The notes: a model not told the origin generated them from the sequence alone. Shown: positions 31,556-40,925, counted from the stretch's first letter. The stretch is DNA of 64,000 nt from an archaeon (GCA_021819035.1 JAKASL010000001.1:744001-808000), one strand, 5' to 3'. Numbers and translations: made by a program.

Positions 31556-31777
31556 ATGTCTGTGATCAGCGTCAGGGTGGACGAGAAGGTGAAGAAGAGG
31601 CTCGAAGAAGCGGGGGTCGACGTGCCGCATGAAGTCAGAAGGAGGCTTGAGGAGCTGGCCTGGCAGGTGGAGCTGGCGGAGAGGATGGCCAGGCTCGAGA
31701 AGCTCGTCAAGGAGATGCCCCCCGCGCCGAAGGGGTACTCTGCGAAGAGCGTGAGGGAAGACCGTGAAGGCCATTGA
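31556..31777 (+). CDS. vapB: VapB antitoxin
   Basis: 73 aa: SVISVRVDEKVKKRLEEAGV is a ribbon-helix-helix start; HEVRRRLEELAWQVELAERM is a long helix; PPAPKGYSAKSVREDREGH is the toxin-binding tail. Overlaps vapC by 14 nt. Confidence 0.85.
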   Translation: MSVISVRVDEKVKKRLEEAGVDVPHEVRRRLEELAWQVELAERMARLEKLVKEMPPAPKGYSAKSVREDREGH

Positions 31778-32162
31778 CTCCTCCACCGTGGCCAAGTTCG
31801 TCAACAGGGAAGCGAACTGGGAGGGGGCCGCCGAGGCTCTCAGGGGCGGGTGCGTCTCCGTCGACCTCGCAATCAAGGAGACGGGGAACTCGCTCTGGAA
31901 GCGGGTCCGAAGGCACGAGCTCGACGAGGAGCAGGCGAAGCGCTTCTTCTCCGAGTTCGTCGCGTCCGTCCCCTTCCAGGTAGTCGAGCAGGCGGAGCTC
32001 TATCCTCAGGCCTTCGAGATAGCTGTCGGGTCGTCGCTCCCTGTTTACGACGCTCTGTTCGTCGCGCTGGCGAAGGCGCGGGGTCTCCCGCTCGTCACCT
32101 CGGACCCGTCGCAGGCCGAAGCCGCGAGGAAGCTCGGCATCGAGGTCGAGCTGATAGCCTAG
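31764..32162 (+). CDS. vapC: VapC PIN-domain toxin
   Basis: 132 aa; Asp5 (AIDSSTVAKFV), Glu in AIKETGNSLWK, Asp in PVYDALFVALA and Asp in LVTSDPSQ. GTG start inside the vapB end. Confidence 0.87.
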   Translation: MKAIDSSTVAKFVNREANWEGAAEALRGGCVSVDLAIKETGNSLWKRVRRHELDEEQAKRFFSEFVASVPFQVVEQAELYPQAFEIAVGSSLPVYDALFVALAKARGLPLVTSDPSQAEAARKLGIEVELIA

Positions 32163-32235
32163 GCGCCTCGCCCGCGGGAGCGACGTCCCCTCTGGTGATC
32201 TTTAAGGTACCAACCACGTATTACCAGCTCGCAAG

Positions 32236-32484
32236 ATGGAAGTCGTCAGCGTGAAGGTGGACAGGGAGCTGAAGGAGAAGATGAAGCGCTTCTCAAACGT
32301 GAACTGGAGCGAGACGATCAGGGAGGCGATCAGGCGGGCCGTCGCCCAGGAGGAGCTCAAAGGGAGGCGGGTCGACCTCAAAGAGGTCAGGGGAGCCGTG
32401 AGGCTGACCGACTCCGTCAGGAGGTCGGCGGAGGGGTGGAGCTCCACCGAGGAGATAAGGAAGTGGAGAGAGGCAAGGAGATAG
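32236..32484 (+). CDS. vapB: VapB antitoxin
   Basis: 82 aa ribbon-helix-helix protein: EVVSVKVDRELKEKMKRFSN, then WSETIREAIRRAVAQEELKG and a Trp-containing tail (GWSSTEEIRKWREARR). CTTTAAGG lies about 32 nt before the ATG. Confidence 0.84.
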   Translation: MEVVSVKVDRELKEKMKRFSNVNWSETIREAIRRAVAQEELKGRRVDLKEVRGAVRLTDSVRRSAEGWSSTEEIRKWREARR

Positions 32485-32904
32485 TCGTCCTCGACGCTTC
32501 GGTCGTAATCAAGTGGCTCGTCGACGAGAAGCACACAGGCGCGGCGCTGCGGGCGAGGGACGACTACCTGGCCGGGAAGACTGACATCTGGTCGACGCAG
32601 CTCCTCCCGTTCGAAGTGCTGAACGCCCTCCGCTACGACCAGAGCTACGGCCTCGAGGAGCTGAAGACGGCTGCCGCCGCCCTGGAGCGCTACAGTCTCG
32701 GCCTGAAACCGGTCCTCGGGGAGCTGGCCGAGGCTTCGGGTCTCGGACGCCGTCAGGTACGGGGTCGCCCTCTATGACGCCGCGTACGTCGCGCTGGCCA
32801 GGACGCTGGGGAGGCGGATGTACACTGCCGACGAGAAGCTGCTGGCCAAGCTGTCAAGGGTCGAGCACGCCGTCCACGTCGAGGAATACAGGCCGAGGGC
32901 GTAG
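32463..32904 (+). pseudogene. vapC: VapC PIN-domain toxin with frameshift
   Basis: The first part (IVVLDASVVIKWLVDE, LPFEVLNALRY) holds the first Asp and Glu. Near 32740 the frame changes; the second part (VSDAVRYGVALYDAAYVALA, MYTADEKLLAKL) holds the last two Asp. Neither part alone has a full active site. A one-base change, or a sequencing error, would restore it. Confidence 0.75.
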
Positions 32905-33068
32905 GGGGCGCGCCGAAGCGAGCAGGGGCGGGGGATCCGCGACGACAGCCTTCGACCAATGCAACGGAGCATCTGCGCGGGTCTTATTCGCAAAGGGGCG
33001 CGCCAGCTCCGGTCTTCCTGCAGACACGCGGAGGCGCGACAAAAGAGGGAAAGGGGGTCCCAGCCGGC

Positions 33069-33536
33069 CTAGGACAGCCCTATCTGCTTCATGAACCCGA
33101 CAAGGTCGTAGAAGAGGCGCTCTTCGACGATCTCCCCCTTGTCGTTCCAGCGGGCGATGGTCGCGAACTCCACGTCGAACTTCTTGTTGGTCGGCGGGAT
33201 GGTCTTCCCACCGGGGGCCTTCATCGGCCCGGAAAAGGTCCCCCTGAACCTGGCTACGGAGGTGGTGTAGTCCCCTGACGCGAAGAAGATCTTGTAGGGC
33301 CTGTTGTCAAGGTGCTGGTCAGGGAAGGCCTTGAAGAACTCGATCGCTTCGAGGTCATGGTTGTGGCGCCCTTCGGTCGGCGGGGCTCCTCCCGGCCAGT
33401 AGACCTTCACGTCCTCGGTATGGCGCTGCTTGAACGTCTCCCAGAGGGGGCTCCCGGGGCCGGCGTTCCAGGCGTCGTCCAGGGTCTGCATCAGCTGCAT
33501 GTTCCTTTGCTCTCGTGAGCTTTCAGATGGATTCAT
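33069..33536 (-). CDS. SnoaL-like ester cyclase family protein
   Basis: 155 aa: LDDAWNAGPGSPLWETFKQR, EDVKVYWPGGAPPTEGRHNH, EFFKAFPDQHLDNRPYKIFF and FRGTFSGPMKAPGGKTIPPT follow the SnoaL/NTF2-like cone fold. Members are polyketide cyclases or, in unstudied cases, small-molecule isomerases. It is divergent from an HxlR regulator and shares its control region. CTATATTAAC lies 28 nt upstream. Confidence 0.8.
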   Translation of the reverse strand: MNPSESSREQRNMQLMQTLDDAWNAGPGSPLWETFKQRHTEDVKVYWPGGAPPTEGRHNHDLEAIEFFKAFPDQHLDNRPYKIFFASGDYTTSVARFRGTFSGPMKAPGGKTIPPTNKKFDVEFATIARWNDKGEIVEERLFYDLVGFMKQIGLS

Positions 33537-33569
33537 ACTATCTGATAGCAAAAGGAAAGTTAATATAGG
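33537..33569. promoter_or_regulatory. HxlR-SnoaL divergent control region
   Basis: CTATCTGATAG (about 33538-33548) is an 11-bp palindrome between the start of the SnoaL gene and the shared TATA-like TTAATATAGG (33558-33567). A dimeric HxlR regulator could bind it. Confidence 0.5.
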
Positions 33570-33600
33570 TTGTTGGCCCCAGCGCCCTCAGGTGGCATAG

Positions 33601-33957
33601 GTGCCAGTTAGGAAGACAGAATCCACGGAGGAGAACGAGCTCTGCCCTGTCGTGGAGTCGGTAAGGAAGGTAGGGAACGAGTGGCGCCTTGTCGTCATCA
33701 GATACCTGTTGGACCGGCCGATGAGGTTCAACGAGCTCCTGAGGGCAGCAGACGGGGTCGACGCCAAGACCCTCTCCAGGGTCCTGAAATACCTTGTATC
33801 AGAGGGGATAGTGAAAAGGGACATCCTGAGCACGCAGCCTTTCATGGTCCAATACCAGCTCACCCAGATGGGGGAGCAGCTAAGGCCCGTCGTCGAGTCC
33901 CTGAGGGCGTGGGGGAACAGATGGGTCCTTCCCGCGATGCTCGCGGAGCGCAAATGA
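33601..33957 (+). CDS. HxlR-family winged-helix regulator
   Basis: 118 aa: CPVVESVRKVGNEWRLVVIR, RFNELLRAADGVDAKTLSRV, LKYLVSEGIVKRD, then the wing and dimerisation helix LRPVVESLRAWGNRW. HxlR proteins usually answer to reactive small molecules. GTG start preceded by AGGTGG, so this one may use a ribosome-binding site. Confidence 0.85.
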   Translation: MPVRKTESTEENELCPVVESVRKVGNEWRLVVIRYLLDRPMRFNELLRAADGVDAKTLSRVLKYLVSEGIVKRDILSTQPFMVQYQLTQMGEQLRPVVESLRAWGNRWVLPAMLAERK

Positions 33958-34060
33958 CACGCCAGGCCAGCCGTGAGACCAGTAGCGGCGGAGGAGTAGT
34001 TGCCTCCACCCGCGTCCTTACCAGAGCCTTAACTACCGAACCGCTCTTTGGGCGTGTCCG

Positions 34061-35488
34061 TTGAAGAGGTACGACCTGATCGCGATCGGGACCGGCTCCG
34101 TCATGAACATAGTCGGACCCATGATCCAGCGGAACCCCAGGATCAAGATCGCTGTCATAGACAAGGACGAGCCTGGCGGCATCTGCCTGACGCGGGGTTG
34201 CATCCCCTCCAAGATCATCCTGTACCCCGCAGAGCTCGTCAGGACGATCGAGGAGGCGAAAGAGCTCGGCCTGGAGGTCGAGATGAAGCGCGCCGACTTC
34301 GCGAAGGTGATGGGGAGGATGAGGCGCCTCATAGACGCCGACATCGAGTCCATCCGCAGGGGCCTCTCCGGCTCCGAGAACATCGACTACTTCCACGCCC
34401 CCGCGGAGTTCGTCGCCCCGTACACGCTCAGGGTGTCCGGCGAAACGGTCACGTCCAAGATGATCTTCCTCTGCACAGGCTCCCAGAGCACGATACCCAC
34501 CATCGAAGGGCTCGACGGGGTCGGCTACGTCACCAGCGACTCCGCCTTCCGGATGACCCGCCTCCCCGAGAGCATAGCCATCGTCGGCGGGGGGTACATA
34601 GCAGCGGAGTTCGGCCACTTCTTCTCGGCCATGGGCTCCAAGGTGACCATAGTAGGGAGGAACCCGCGGTTCCTTCCCAACGAGGAGCCGGAGGTCTCTG
34701 CGTTGGCGGCGGCCGAGCTCGGGAAGCACATCCGGATAATCACGAACCACGAGGTCAGGGCCGCGGAGAGGCTCGGGTCAAGGAAGCGCCTCCAGGCAAT
34801 CGACAGGGCGACAGGCAAGGAAACCTGGGTCGAGTCCGAAGAGGTGATGATAGCTTCCGGGAGGGGCCCGACCACGGCCATCCTTCACCCCGAACGGGGG
34901 GGAATCAGGACCACTAAGGATGGATGGATAGAGGTCGACGAGTACCTTCAGACGTCCCAGCCGGGTGTCTGGGCGCTCGGCGACGCCCTCGGGAAGCACA
35001 TGTTCAAGCACGTGGCCAACTATGAGTCCACGATCGTCTACTACAACGCCGTCCTGGGGAGGCGCACAAAGGCCGACTACCACGCGGTCCCGAACGCCAT
35101 CTTCACCTACCCGGAAGTCGCGAGCGTGGGGATGAAGGAGCAGGAGGCCGTGGCCGAATACGGGGAGGACGGGATAATGATCGGCTTCTACAGGTACGAG
35201 GACACGGCGAAGGGCGAAGCGATCAACGCGAAGGGGTACTTCGTCAAGGTCATATTGGAGAGAGAGAGCCTCCGCATCCTCGGCGCGCACATAATCGGGC
35301 CCTACGCCTCGATCCTGATCCAGGAGATAATCAACCTGATGTACACCGAGAGCCAGGACGCGAGGCCTTTGATGGAGTCGATGCACATCCACCCGTCGAT
35401 GAGCGAGGTCGTCGACAGAGCCTTCAGTTCGCTCGTCGAGCCGCATGAATATCACCGTATGATGGAGCACGGGCACGACTCTGCCTGA
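34061..35488 (+). CDS. FAD/NAD(P) disulfide oxidoreductase (dihydrolipoamide dehydrogenase-like)
   Basis: 475 aa class I pyridine nucleotide-disulfide reductase. The redox-active pair is in GGICLTRGCIPSK; the NAD-binding motif is IAIVGGGYIAAEFGHFFSAM; FAD motif VWALGDALGKHMFKHVAN; dimer domain with the catalytic His-Glu pair in HIHPSMSEVV. The N-terminal GTGSVMN replaces the usual GxGxxG and is less typical. Substrate could be lipoamide, a low-molecular thiol or Hg(II); no dehydrogenase complex is adjacent. TTG start. Confidence 0.88.
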   Translation: MKRYDLIAIGTGSVMNIVGPMIQRNPRIKIAVIDKDEPGGICLTRGCIPSKIILYPAELVRTIEEAKELGLEVEMKRADFAKVMGRMRRLIDADIESIRRGLSGSENIDYFHAPAEFVAPYTLRVSGETVTSKMIFLCTGSQSTIPTIEGLDGVGYVTSDSAFRMTRLPESIAIVGGGYIAAEFGHFFSAMGSKVTIVGRNPRFLPNEEPEVSALAAAELGKHIRIITNHEVRAAERLGSRKRLQAIDRATGKETWVESEEVMIASGRGPTTAILHPERGGIRTTKDGWIEVDEYLQTSQPGVWALGDALGKHMFKHVANYESTIVYYNAVLGRRTKADYHAVPNAIFTYPEVASVGMKEQEAVAEYGEDGIMIGFYRYEDTAKGEAINAKGYFVKVILERESLRILGAHIIGPYASILIQEIINLMYTESQDARPLMESMHIHPSMSEVVDRAFSSLVEPHEYHRMMEHGHDSA

Positions 35489-35525
35489 CATCACGCACGA
35501 AACGGGCGCCTGAACGCCGCTCTCC

Positions 35526-35765
35526 ATGGTCGCGGTTGACCCGGACCGCCTCTGCGGGACCATGCCGGCGCCGGAGCTCACGGGGACGGACATAGAGGCC
35601 GTCAACGCCTCGGGCGCCACGACCTCGCAGTCGGCCTCGACCACAAGCTCCGCCCTCGCTGCATCCACTTCCAGCGGCGCGCCCAAGGCCCCGTTAGCCA
35701 GCTGGGTCTTCCCGGCGGCCGTCGTGGCTGTGATAGCAGTGATAGCGGTAGCGGCCGCGCTCTAG
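35526..35765 (+). pseudogene. surface protein C-terminal anchor remnant
   Basis: A Ser/Thr/Ala stalk (SASTTSSALAASTSSGAPKA) followed by one membrane segment (WVFPAAVVAVIAVIAVAAAL) at the very end, as in the anchored surface proteins of this window. No signal peptide or folded domain precedes it. The next 230 nt contain nothing recognisable. Confidence 0.5.
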
Positions 35766-35993
35766 GCTCCACGTAAGGGGAAGGAGACCGGGGACGGCGC
35801 CAAGATAGGCGCTCGGCGACACACCAGGCGGCGGGCCGAACCAGGGCCCCCAGGGAGGTCAGCGTCGCCTGCACCCTGCGGCGCCCGTAGTGACAGAGCA
35901 CAAGCAGGGGAGGGGGCGGCCACTCTACGGCTGTCCTCGCTCCCGCCCTTCGTGGTCGACGGCGGGGGCCTCTGACGGCCGCGCAGGCGCCCC

Positions 35994-36215
35994 TCAAGGG
36001 CGGTAGGTGCGCGGGTCCACCCGCGTTGTCCCCGCCACCCTGTCGTACGCTTCGTCTGTCGAGAGCATCTTCCGCTCGTCGTCCCGGTTCAGGGCGGTCG
36101 CGGCGTAGATGGCGTCGAAGAGGCCAGGCACCCTGAACGTCCTCATCACTGACTGGGCGGCGAGGACCAGCTCCGAGGTGAGGGGCATTATCGTGGGGCC
36201 CCTGACGGAGGCCAG
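35994..36215 (-). pseudogene. duplicated vapC 3' fragment
   Basis: Encodes RGPTIMPLTSELVLAAQSVM through DPRTYRP, the last about 70 residues of VapC at 8996-9415, with a few substitutions. Similarity stops sharply at about 36215, next to the promoter of the large surface protein. Lacks the first Asp and Glu, so no activity is expected. Confidence 0.8.
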
Positions 36216-36283
36216 CCTGCGTGACAGGGCCAAAAGGCGGACCGGCGGAAAGCCTATATCACCTCTCGGGTCATAAAATCCGA

Positions 36284-38608
36284 TTGCTCAGGGAGCGCCC
36301 TCATCCGTCTGTCGGCGGGATCGTTGCCCTGTTGGTCGTCTCGCTCATAGCCGTGGGTGCGGGGGCCACCCCTCTGGCACCTGCCGCGGCGCAGTCCTCC
36401 TACACGTTCACTCTGACCCCGTCCGCCACCGCCACGCAGGCCGGGAGCGCCGTGTACTTCACCGGGACAGTCTGCCCGTCCCCCAACGCGCCTCTCGGGC
36501 TGGGGGCCAACATCACCTATACCGCCCCTAACGGGACCCGGTCCGTCCGGTCGGAGACCCTCGGGTACGGGAGCAGCTGGTGCTCTCCCCCCTTCGCCAT
36601 CGACACGTTCGTCCCCAACTCGTCCGGGACATGGACCGCGGTCTCCTGGGTCCACTGGGCGGAGGGAGGGACGGGCCCCAACTCCTATGTGGAGAGCAAC
36701 ACGGTCACGATCCAGGTGTCAGGCTCGACCACCACGACGACGTCTACCTCGTCTCTCTCCACCACGACATCCACCACGACGACCGTCCCCCCTCCTGGCT
36801 CGCAGTGCGACGCCTCCTCCCCTGGGAACAGCTCGGTGGTGTCGTTGGCCCCCGACTGCTACAACTATCAGACCCTCAGCATCTCTTCCGACGCCTTGGC
36901 GGTCTATTACTCCAAGAGCACCGCGCCCGTCGACACAGGGATAATGACAGGGGCTCAGCTCGCTTCCTTCGAGCAGACAGGCGACTTCGCGGGCACGATG
37001 GGGGCGTACGGCTCTTACCAGACAGGGACGTCCAACCTCAACGCCCTGCTGCTCACGGCGGGGACCTACTACCTGGTCGTGAGCACCGGGAGCTCCCCGG
37101 CTGAGGTCAACTACACCAACGTTGTGAACACAGACCTGCCTGTCCACAACGACACCACCAGCGTCGGGAGCTTCCTCACCATCCCTCCTTCGAGCTCCTT
37201 TGGGGTAGCCGTGCACGACGAGACGAGCGGCTCGCCGTCTACGATAAGCCTGTTCGGCATATCGAACGTCACCCTGCAGTACGCGTTGCTCGACGTCAAC
37301 AGCAACTCCTACGTCCCCCCTCTCACCCCGAGCGCATCCCCCGCGGTGACCGTGACCAACCTCACGGAGTCGGCCAACGGGCCGGTCATAGGGTACAACC
37401 TCTCCCTCCCTATCTCCACCTACGTCGTCAAGCTGAGCAACCCAAACCCCGTACCCGCCTTCGCTTTCTTCAGCTACCAGATTCAGCCGGAGTACGTCTA
37501 CCCGTTCCTCGTCTACGGGAACGAGTCCCAGCCTGCCCCGACTGGACTGGCAAGCTACGGGGTCACCCCCCAGGGCTCCGGCCCCCCCTCCACCTACTTC
37601 GTGACCTCCAACACTGTGATCGGGTTCGCCAACATAACCTCCTTCCACGCTTCTGAGGGCGGGTGCCAGGGGCAGTCCTCTATTGACGCGACATTCCAGC
37701 TCAACTCGGTGCTCGTGGTCACCCACCCTGACTCCCCGCCCGGGGTCTACTGGCCGCAGAACGTCCCCTACTTCGCCACGGGGTGCTCTGCCTGGGTGTT
37801 CACCAACAACGTCCTGAACGTGACCGGGGACGGCGCGTATCTGACGAACAGCTCGATCACGGGGTACGGGTCTGTCCTGGCGTGCCCGCCGTCGGTCTGC
37901 GCCACCCCACAGGAGTACTACGGCGTGGCCTATGGGCCCGGCGCCCCCGCTTCGACCGCGTACCGCCTCCCCCTCGCCTTCACGATTTACATGAACGCCT
38001 CGGTGGTCAGCGGGGAGGGGGTCCTGCTCACGATGGGGTACCAGGTCCTGCAGAACGGTACGACCGTAGCGAACCCCCGCACCGTGGTCTTCGACCGCAT
38101 AATGGTCCACGACCCCCTCGCCCAGGACGCGTTCTTCTACGTGACAGGGGTCGCCTACACCCCGGTCGGGGCGCTCCTCTCGTTCCAGCACGGCAGCTTC
38201 TATGACACAGAAGCTGTGTTCGGCGGGCCAGGGAACGGCGCCTCTGCCGACTTCAAGCAGCTGAGCGCCGACGTCGGGCTCTTCTACGTGAACGGCACGG
38301 GCCAGCCGGCGCCCTTCCCCTCCTACTTCTCGTTCGGCGGGGACACCGGCGAGACTGTGAGCGACGTCCACGTGACCTATCTGGGGCAGGGGGTCGCTGC
38401 CCTGTCGGTCGGGAGCCCGAACTACGAGTACCTCTCCCCGCCCTCTGGGGCGGGGACGACCACGACCCCTGGAGCCGCCCCTGCCTCGGCGCCCTTCCCC
38501 TACGTGTATCTGGCCATAGCGCTCGTGGCAGTAGCGGCAGCCGCAGGGGGGGCGCTTTTCATCAGGGGGCGAGGCGCCAGGGGCGCGCCTCCCCCGCCTC
38601 CGCCGTAG
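36284..38608 (+). CDS. large anchored surface protein
   Basis: 774 aa. TTG 36284 is about 28 nt after CCTATATC and gives a clean signal peptide (PSVGGIVALLVVSLIAVGAG..AAAQ). An Ig-like domain (TLTPSATATQAGSAVYFTGT) is followed by a Thr-rich stalk (about 20 Thr/Ser near residues 150-170), a long beta-rich region with many N-x-S/T sites and paired Cys, and a C-terminal membrane helix (YVYLAIALVAVAAAAGGALF) with basic stop-transfer. Likely a cell-surface or S-layer-associated glycoprotein. Confidence 0.78.
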   Translation: MLRERPHPSVGGIVALLVVSLIAVGAGATPLAPAAAQSSYTFTLTPSATATQAGSAVYFTGTVCPSPNAPLGLGANITYTAPNGTRSVRSETLGYGSSWCSPPFAIDTFVPNSSGTWTAVSWVHWAEGGTGPNSYVESNTVTIQVSGSTTTTTSTSSLSTTTSTTTTVPPPGSQCDASSPGNSSVVSLAPDCYNYQTLSISSDALAVYYSKSTAPVDTGIMTGAQLASFEQTGDFAGTMGAYGSYQTGTSNLNALLLTAGTYYLVVSTGSSPAEVNYTNVVNTDLPVHNDTTSVGSFLTIPPSSSFGVAVHDETSGSPSTISLFGISNVTLQYALLDVNSNSYVPPLTPSASPAVTVTNLTESANGPVIGYNLSLPISTYVVKLSNPNPVPAFAFFSYQIQPEYVYPFLVYGNESQPAPTGLASYGVTPQGSGPPSTYFVTSNTVIGFANITSFHASEGGCQGQSSIDATFQLNSVLVVTHPDSPPGVYWPQNVPYFATGCSAWVFTNNVLNVTGDGAYLTNSSITGYGSVLACPPSVCATPQEYYGVAYGPGAPASTAYRLPLAFTIYMNASVVSGEGVLLTMGYQVLQNGTTVANPRTVVFDRIMVHDPLAQDAFFYVTGVAYTPVGALLSFQHGSFYDTEAVFGGPGNGASADFKQLSADVGLFYVNGTGQPAPFPSYFSFGGDTGETVSDVHVTYLGQGVAALSVGSPNYEYLSPPSGAGTTTTPGAAPASAPFPYVYLAIALVAVAAAAGGALFIRGRGARGAPPPPPP

Positions 38609-38614
38609 CCGAGC

Positions 38615-39256
38615 CTACGAGACTGCTATCGTGCTGATGATGGCGTCGCAGGTGCCCAACATGGCGTAGAACCTGCCGCCGGTGGCGCCGCAGACGACGC
38701 TGAAGTAGTCCTGGCCGGCGTTGAAGGCGGCCATCACGTCCCCCGAGTCCCCGAAGGTTATCGCGAGCACGGCCGCCTGCGTCCCGCCCACGTTCACCGT
38801 GGTGGCCTTGGTGAAGCGGTAGAACTGGCCGGGCGGGGCTCCGGTCTCGGCGTAGAGCTGCTCCAGGACCTGCGCTACCGTCGTGGAACTCGAGTTCCCG
38901 TTGGAGAAGAGCTCCACGAAGGAGGTCCCGTCGGGGCTCGAGAAGGCCGCGATGGCGCCAGGGGCGCCGCTCTGGTGCCAGCTCGAAGGGTACCCGAACG
39001 AGACCCCCGCCCCCGAGGTGAAGCCTCGGAGCCCCTGGGTGGTGTCCCCGGAGCTGTAGGTCCCGACCGCATAGATGGCCCCCGTGGCCGCCGAGATCGC
39101 GAGCAAGACGACTGCGAAGAGGGCCAGGCGCCTTCTGAGGGGGGCGCCGGCGAGCCCCCCGACCTCGGCCCGGCCGACCCTGGCTCCGCACCCCCCGCAG
39201 TACTTCGCCCCAGGCTCGACAGGAGCCCCGCACCTGCGGCATGCCTCCTTGCTCAC
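38615..39256 (-). CDS. zinc-ribbon membrane protein with extracellular PsbP-like domain
   Basis: 213 aa from GTG 39256. CRRCGAPVEPGAKYCGGCGA is a cytoplasmic zinc ribbon, then a membrane helix (RRLALFAVVLLAISAATGAI), then a domain beginning GFTSGAGVSFGYPSSWHQSG that resembles PsbP-like/DUF lipoproteins. The start overlaps the stop of the M50-like gene by 4 nt (GTGA), so the two proteins probably act together at the membrane. Confidence 0.72.
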   Translation of the reverse strand: MSKEACRRCGAPVEPGAKYCGGCGARVGRAEVGGLAGAPLRRRLALFAVVLLAISAATGAIYAVGTYSSGDTTQGLRGFTSGAGVSFGYPSSWHQSGAPGAIAAFSSPDGTSFVELFSNGNSSSTTVAQVLEQLYAETGAPPGQFYRFTKATTVNVGGTQAAVLAITFGDSGDVMAAFNAGQDYFSVVCGATGGRFYAMLGTCDAIISTIAVS

Positions 39257-40161
39257 CCCCAGGTCCACCCCCAGCTCGACTCGAAGGTCGGCCCGAAGGC
39301 CGCCACGAAGACGACTATCAAGAGTACCGAGACCAGCGCCCACCTTCTGAGGCCGACGGACGCGGACCCGGCGTCGCCCAGGCTCGGAGCCCCGGCCCCG
39401 ACCCAGCCCCAAGGGCGCAGCGACAGGGCGACCAGGACCGGGAGGAGCAGCGAGACCCCGATCGCGCTCCCCTCCGCCCAGAACGAAGAGACGGCGGGCC
39501 CGGAGAAGACGTAGAGGACTGCGACCGTTGCGCCGATGTAGAAGATGACCGGGAGGTACCCCACCTCGAGTACCTTCAGCAGCCTCGCTCTCGCGCTTGA
39601 CAGGTCGCCGCAGAAGGGGCTGAGCACCCGAAGGTACTCCCTGACGACAGGGTAGAGGCCTGCGAAGGCGAGCGGCGCCACCACCAGGGAGGCGGCCCAC
39701 GTCGGGGACAATCGGACTATCTTGGCCAGGTTGTCAAGGTCCCCGTAGTTGAGGATGGTGCTCAGGAACGGGTACATGAGGTCCGTCTCGAACTGCAGGA
39801 CAGCGAACAGGACGAAGACGGCTGCGGAGGCGGACCGCTGCGCAGCCCTCGGGTACACGAAGAGGAAGACGACGAACCCCGCCGCGACGCTCACCAGCGA
39901 CCCCGCAGCCAACTGAAGGGCGGCCGCGGCCGGGGAGAGGCTCAACGTCTCGAAAGAGTACTGCGCACCGAAGGGGGTGAGGTAGATCCCGGTGAAAGAC
40001 TGCCCGAGGGCTAGGGCAGCCAGGCCGTGCCCGAGGAACTCGTGCACGAAGCCGTGGACCGGAGCGAAGGACAGCAGGACAACGCCTCCGAAGACACCGA
40101 GGGCGACCAGCCCCCTCCACGATGTGAGGTCGAGAAGAGGGGGACCAGGCGGTTCAGCCAC
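39253..40161 (-). CDS. M50-like membrane zinc protease family protein
   Basis: 302 aa with about seven hydrophobic segments. HGFVHEFLGHGLAALALGQS near residue 40 holds the HExxH zinc motif within a membrane helix, as in site-2 proteases; the third ligand (usually NxxPxxxLDGG) is not evident, so activity is uncertain. GTG start 27 nt after CTGATATAAG. First gene of a two-gene operon. Confidence 0.68.
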   Translation of the reverse strand: MAEPPGPPLLDLTSWRGLVALGVFGGVVLLSFAPVHGFVHEFLGHGLAALALGQSFTGIYLTPFGAQYSFETLSLSPAAAALQLAAGSLVSVAAGFVVFLFVYPRAAQRSASAAVFVLFAVLQFETDLMYPFLSTILNYGDLDNLAKIVRLSPTWAASLVVAPLAFAGLYPVVREYLRVLSPFCGDLSSARARLLKVLEVGYLPVIFYIGATVAVLYVFSGPAVSSFWAEGSAIGVSLLLPVLVALSLRPWGWVGAGAPSLGDAGSASVGLRRWALVSVLLIVVFVAAFGPTFESSWGWTWG

Positions 40162-40255
40162 GGCTCTCTCCTCGGCGCCAGGGCTTATATCAGATACCCT
40201 CCGCCTCGCCCGGGACCCGGTGCGACCCCGACCATACGCAAGCCGCCGGGTGCCG

Positions 40256-40627
40256 TCAGGCGTACTTCTTTTCCTTGTAGCAGTACCACCGCTTGTACTC
40301 GGGGACCCATGTCAGTGGCTTGCCGCAGCTTGTGCAGAACCTCTTCGTCCCTGGGAGAGGTTCCTCGGCGACCGAGGGCTGGGCGGCAGCCGCAGGTTCG
40401 GCCCGCCTGAACTTCGCCGGGTCTATCACCTCCTTGGTTAGGATTATGTCTTTGGCTGAGCTTACCGAGGCCCACGGCAGCTCCAGGGTGCTCCCGTCGG
40501 GGGCCCTGACTATCAGGCTGGGGGTGTTTGCGCCCAGGGTGAAACCGATGTCAGTCACCTCGCCCACGGAGCTTGCGTCAGGGTTGTACACCTTCTTCCC
40601 GGCGAGCTCGTTCCTGGTTATCGACAT
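40256..40627 (-). CDS. PRC-barrel and zinc-ribbon protein
   Basis: 123 aa. Residues 1-75 are a PRC-barrel (ELAGKKVYNPDASSVGEVTD, SLIVRAPDGSTLELPWASVS); a linker of Ala/Pro/Glu follows; the C-terminus is a zinc ribbon (FCTSCGKPLTWVPEYKRWYC). PRC-barrels bind RNA or proteins. Archaeal versions occur near ribosome-maturation and cell-division genes, but no such gene is adjacent. Confidence 0.78.
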   Translation of the reverse strand: MSITRNELAGKKVYNPDASSVGEVTDIGFTLGANTPSLIVRAPDGSTLELPWASVSSAKDIILTKEVIDPAKFRRAEPAAAAQPSVAEEPLPGTKRFCTSCGKPLTWVPEYKRWYCYKEKKYA

Positions 40628-40925
40628 CGACGGAGGTGCTCTTACCTCAGATAGAAAACCGTTTTCCGAAGCCCGTCTTCACTGCTCCTGACAGCCGTGG
40701 CCAGCCTAGACGCCTCCCGCAGGTTTCACGGAGGGGGACGCCGCAACCGCTAACCGTTGACCGGGCTGCGTGCCTCCCCCAGCCGTCCCGCTGCTTCCCG
40801 CCGCGCGGTCTGGCGAGTGCGTCCGTCGCCCTCATCGTCTGCCTCACCAGGGCATCGTCTTGAAGAGGGGACGCGCTCGGCCTCCGCCCGCACGGCCGCC
40901 GATGCGAGGACGCGCGGCTGACCGC
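40628..40925. other. gap, no gene seen
   Basis: About 300 nt between the PRC-barrel promoter and the end of a toxin gene. GC-rich, no feature that I can support. Confidence 0.3.

Noticed and set aside
36719-38371. 550-residue open frame on the minus strand inside the large surface protein
   Set aside because: It is a shadow of the GC-rich plus-strand gene; residues are Arg/Gly/Val noise without domains, and the plus frame has signal peptide, stalk and anchor.
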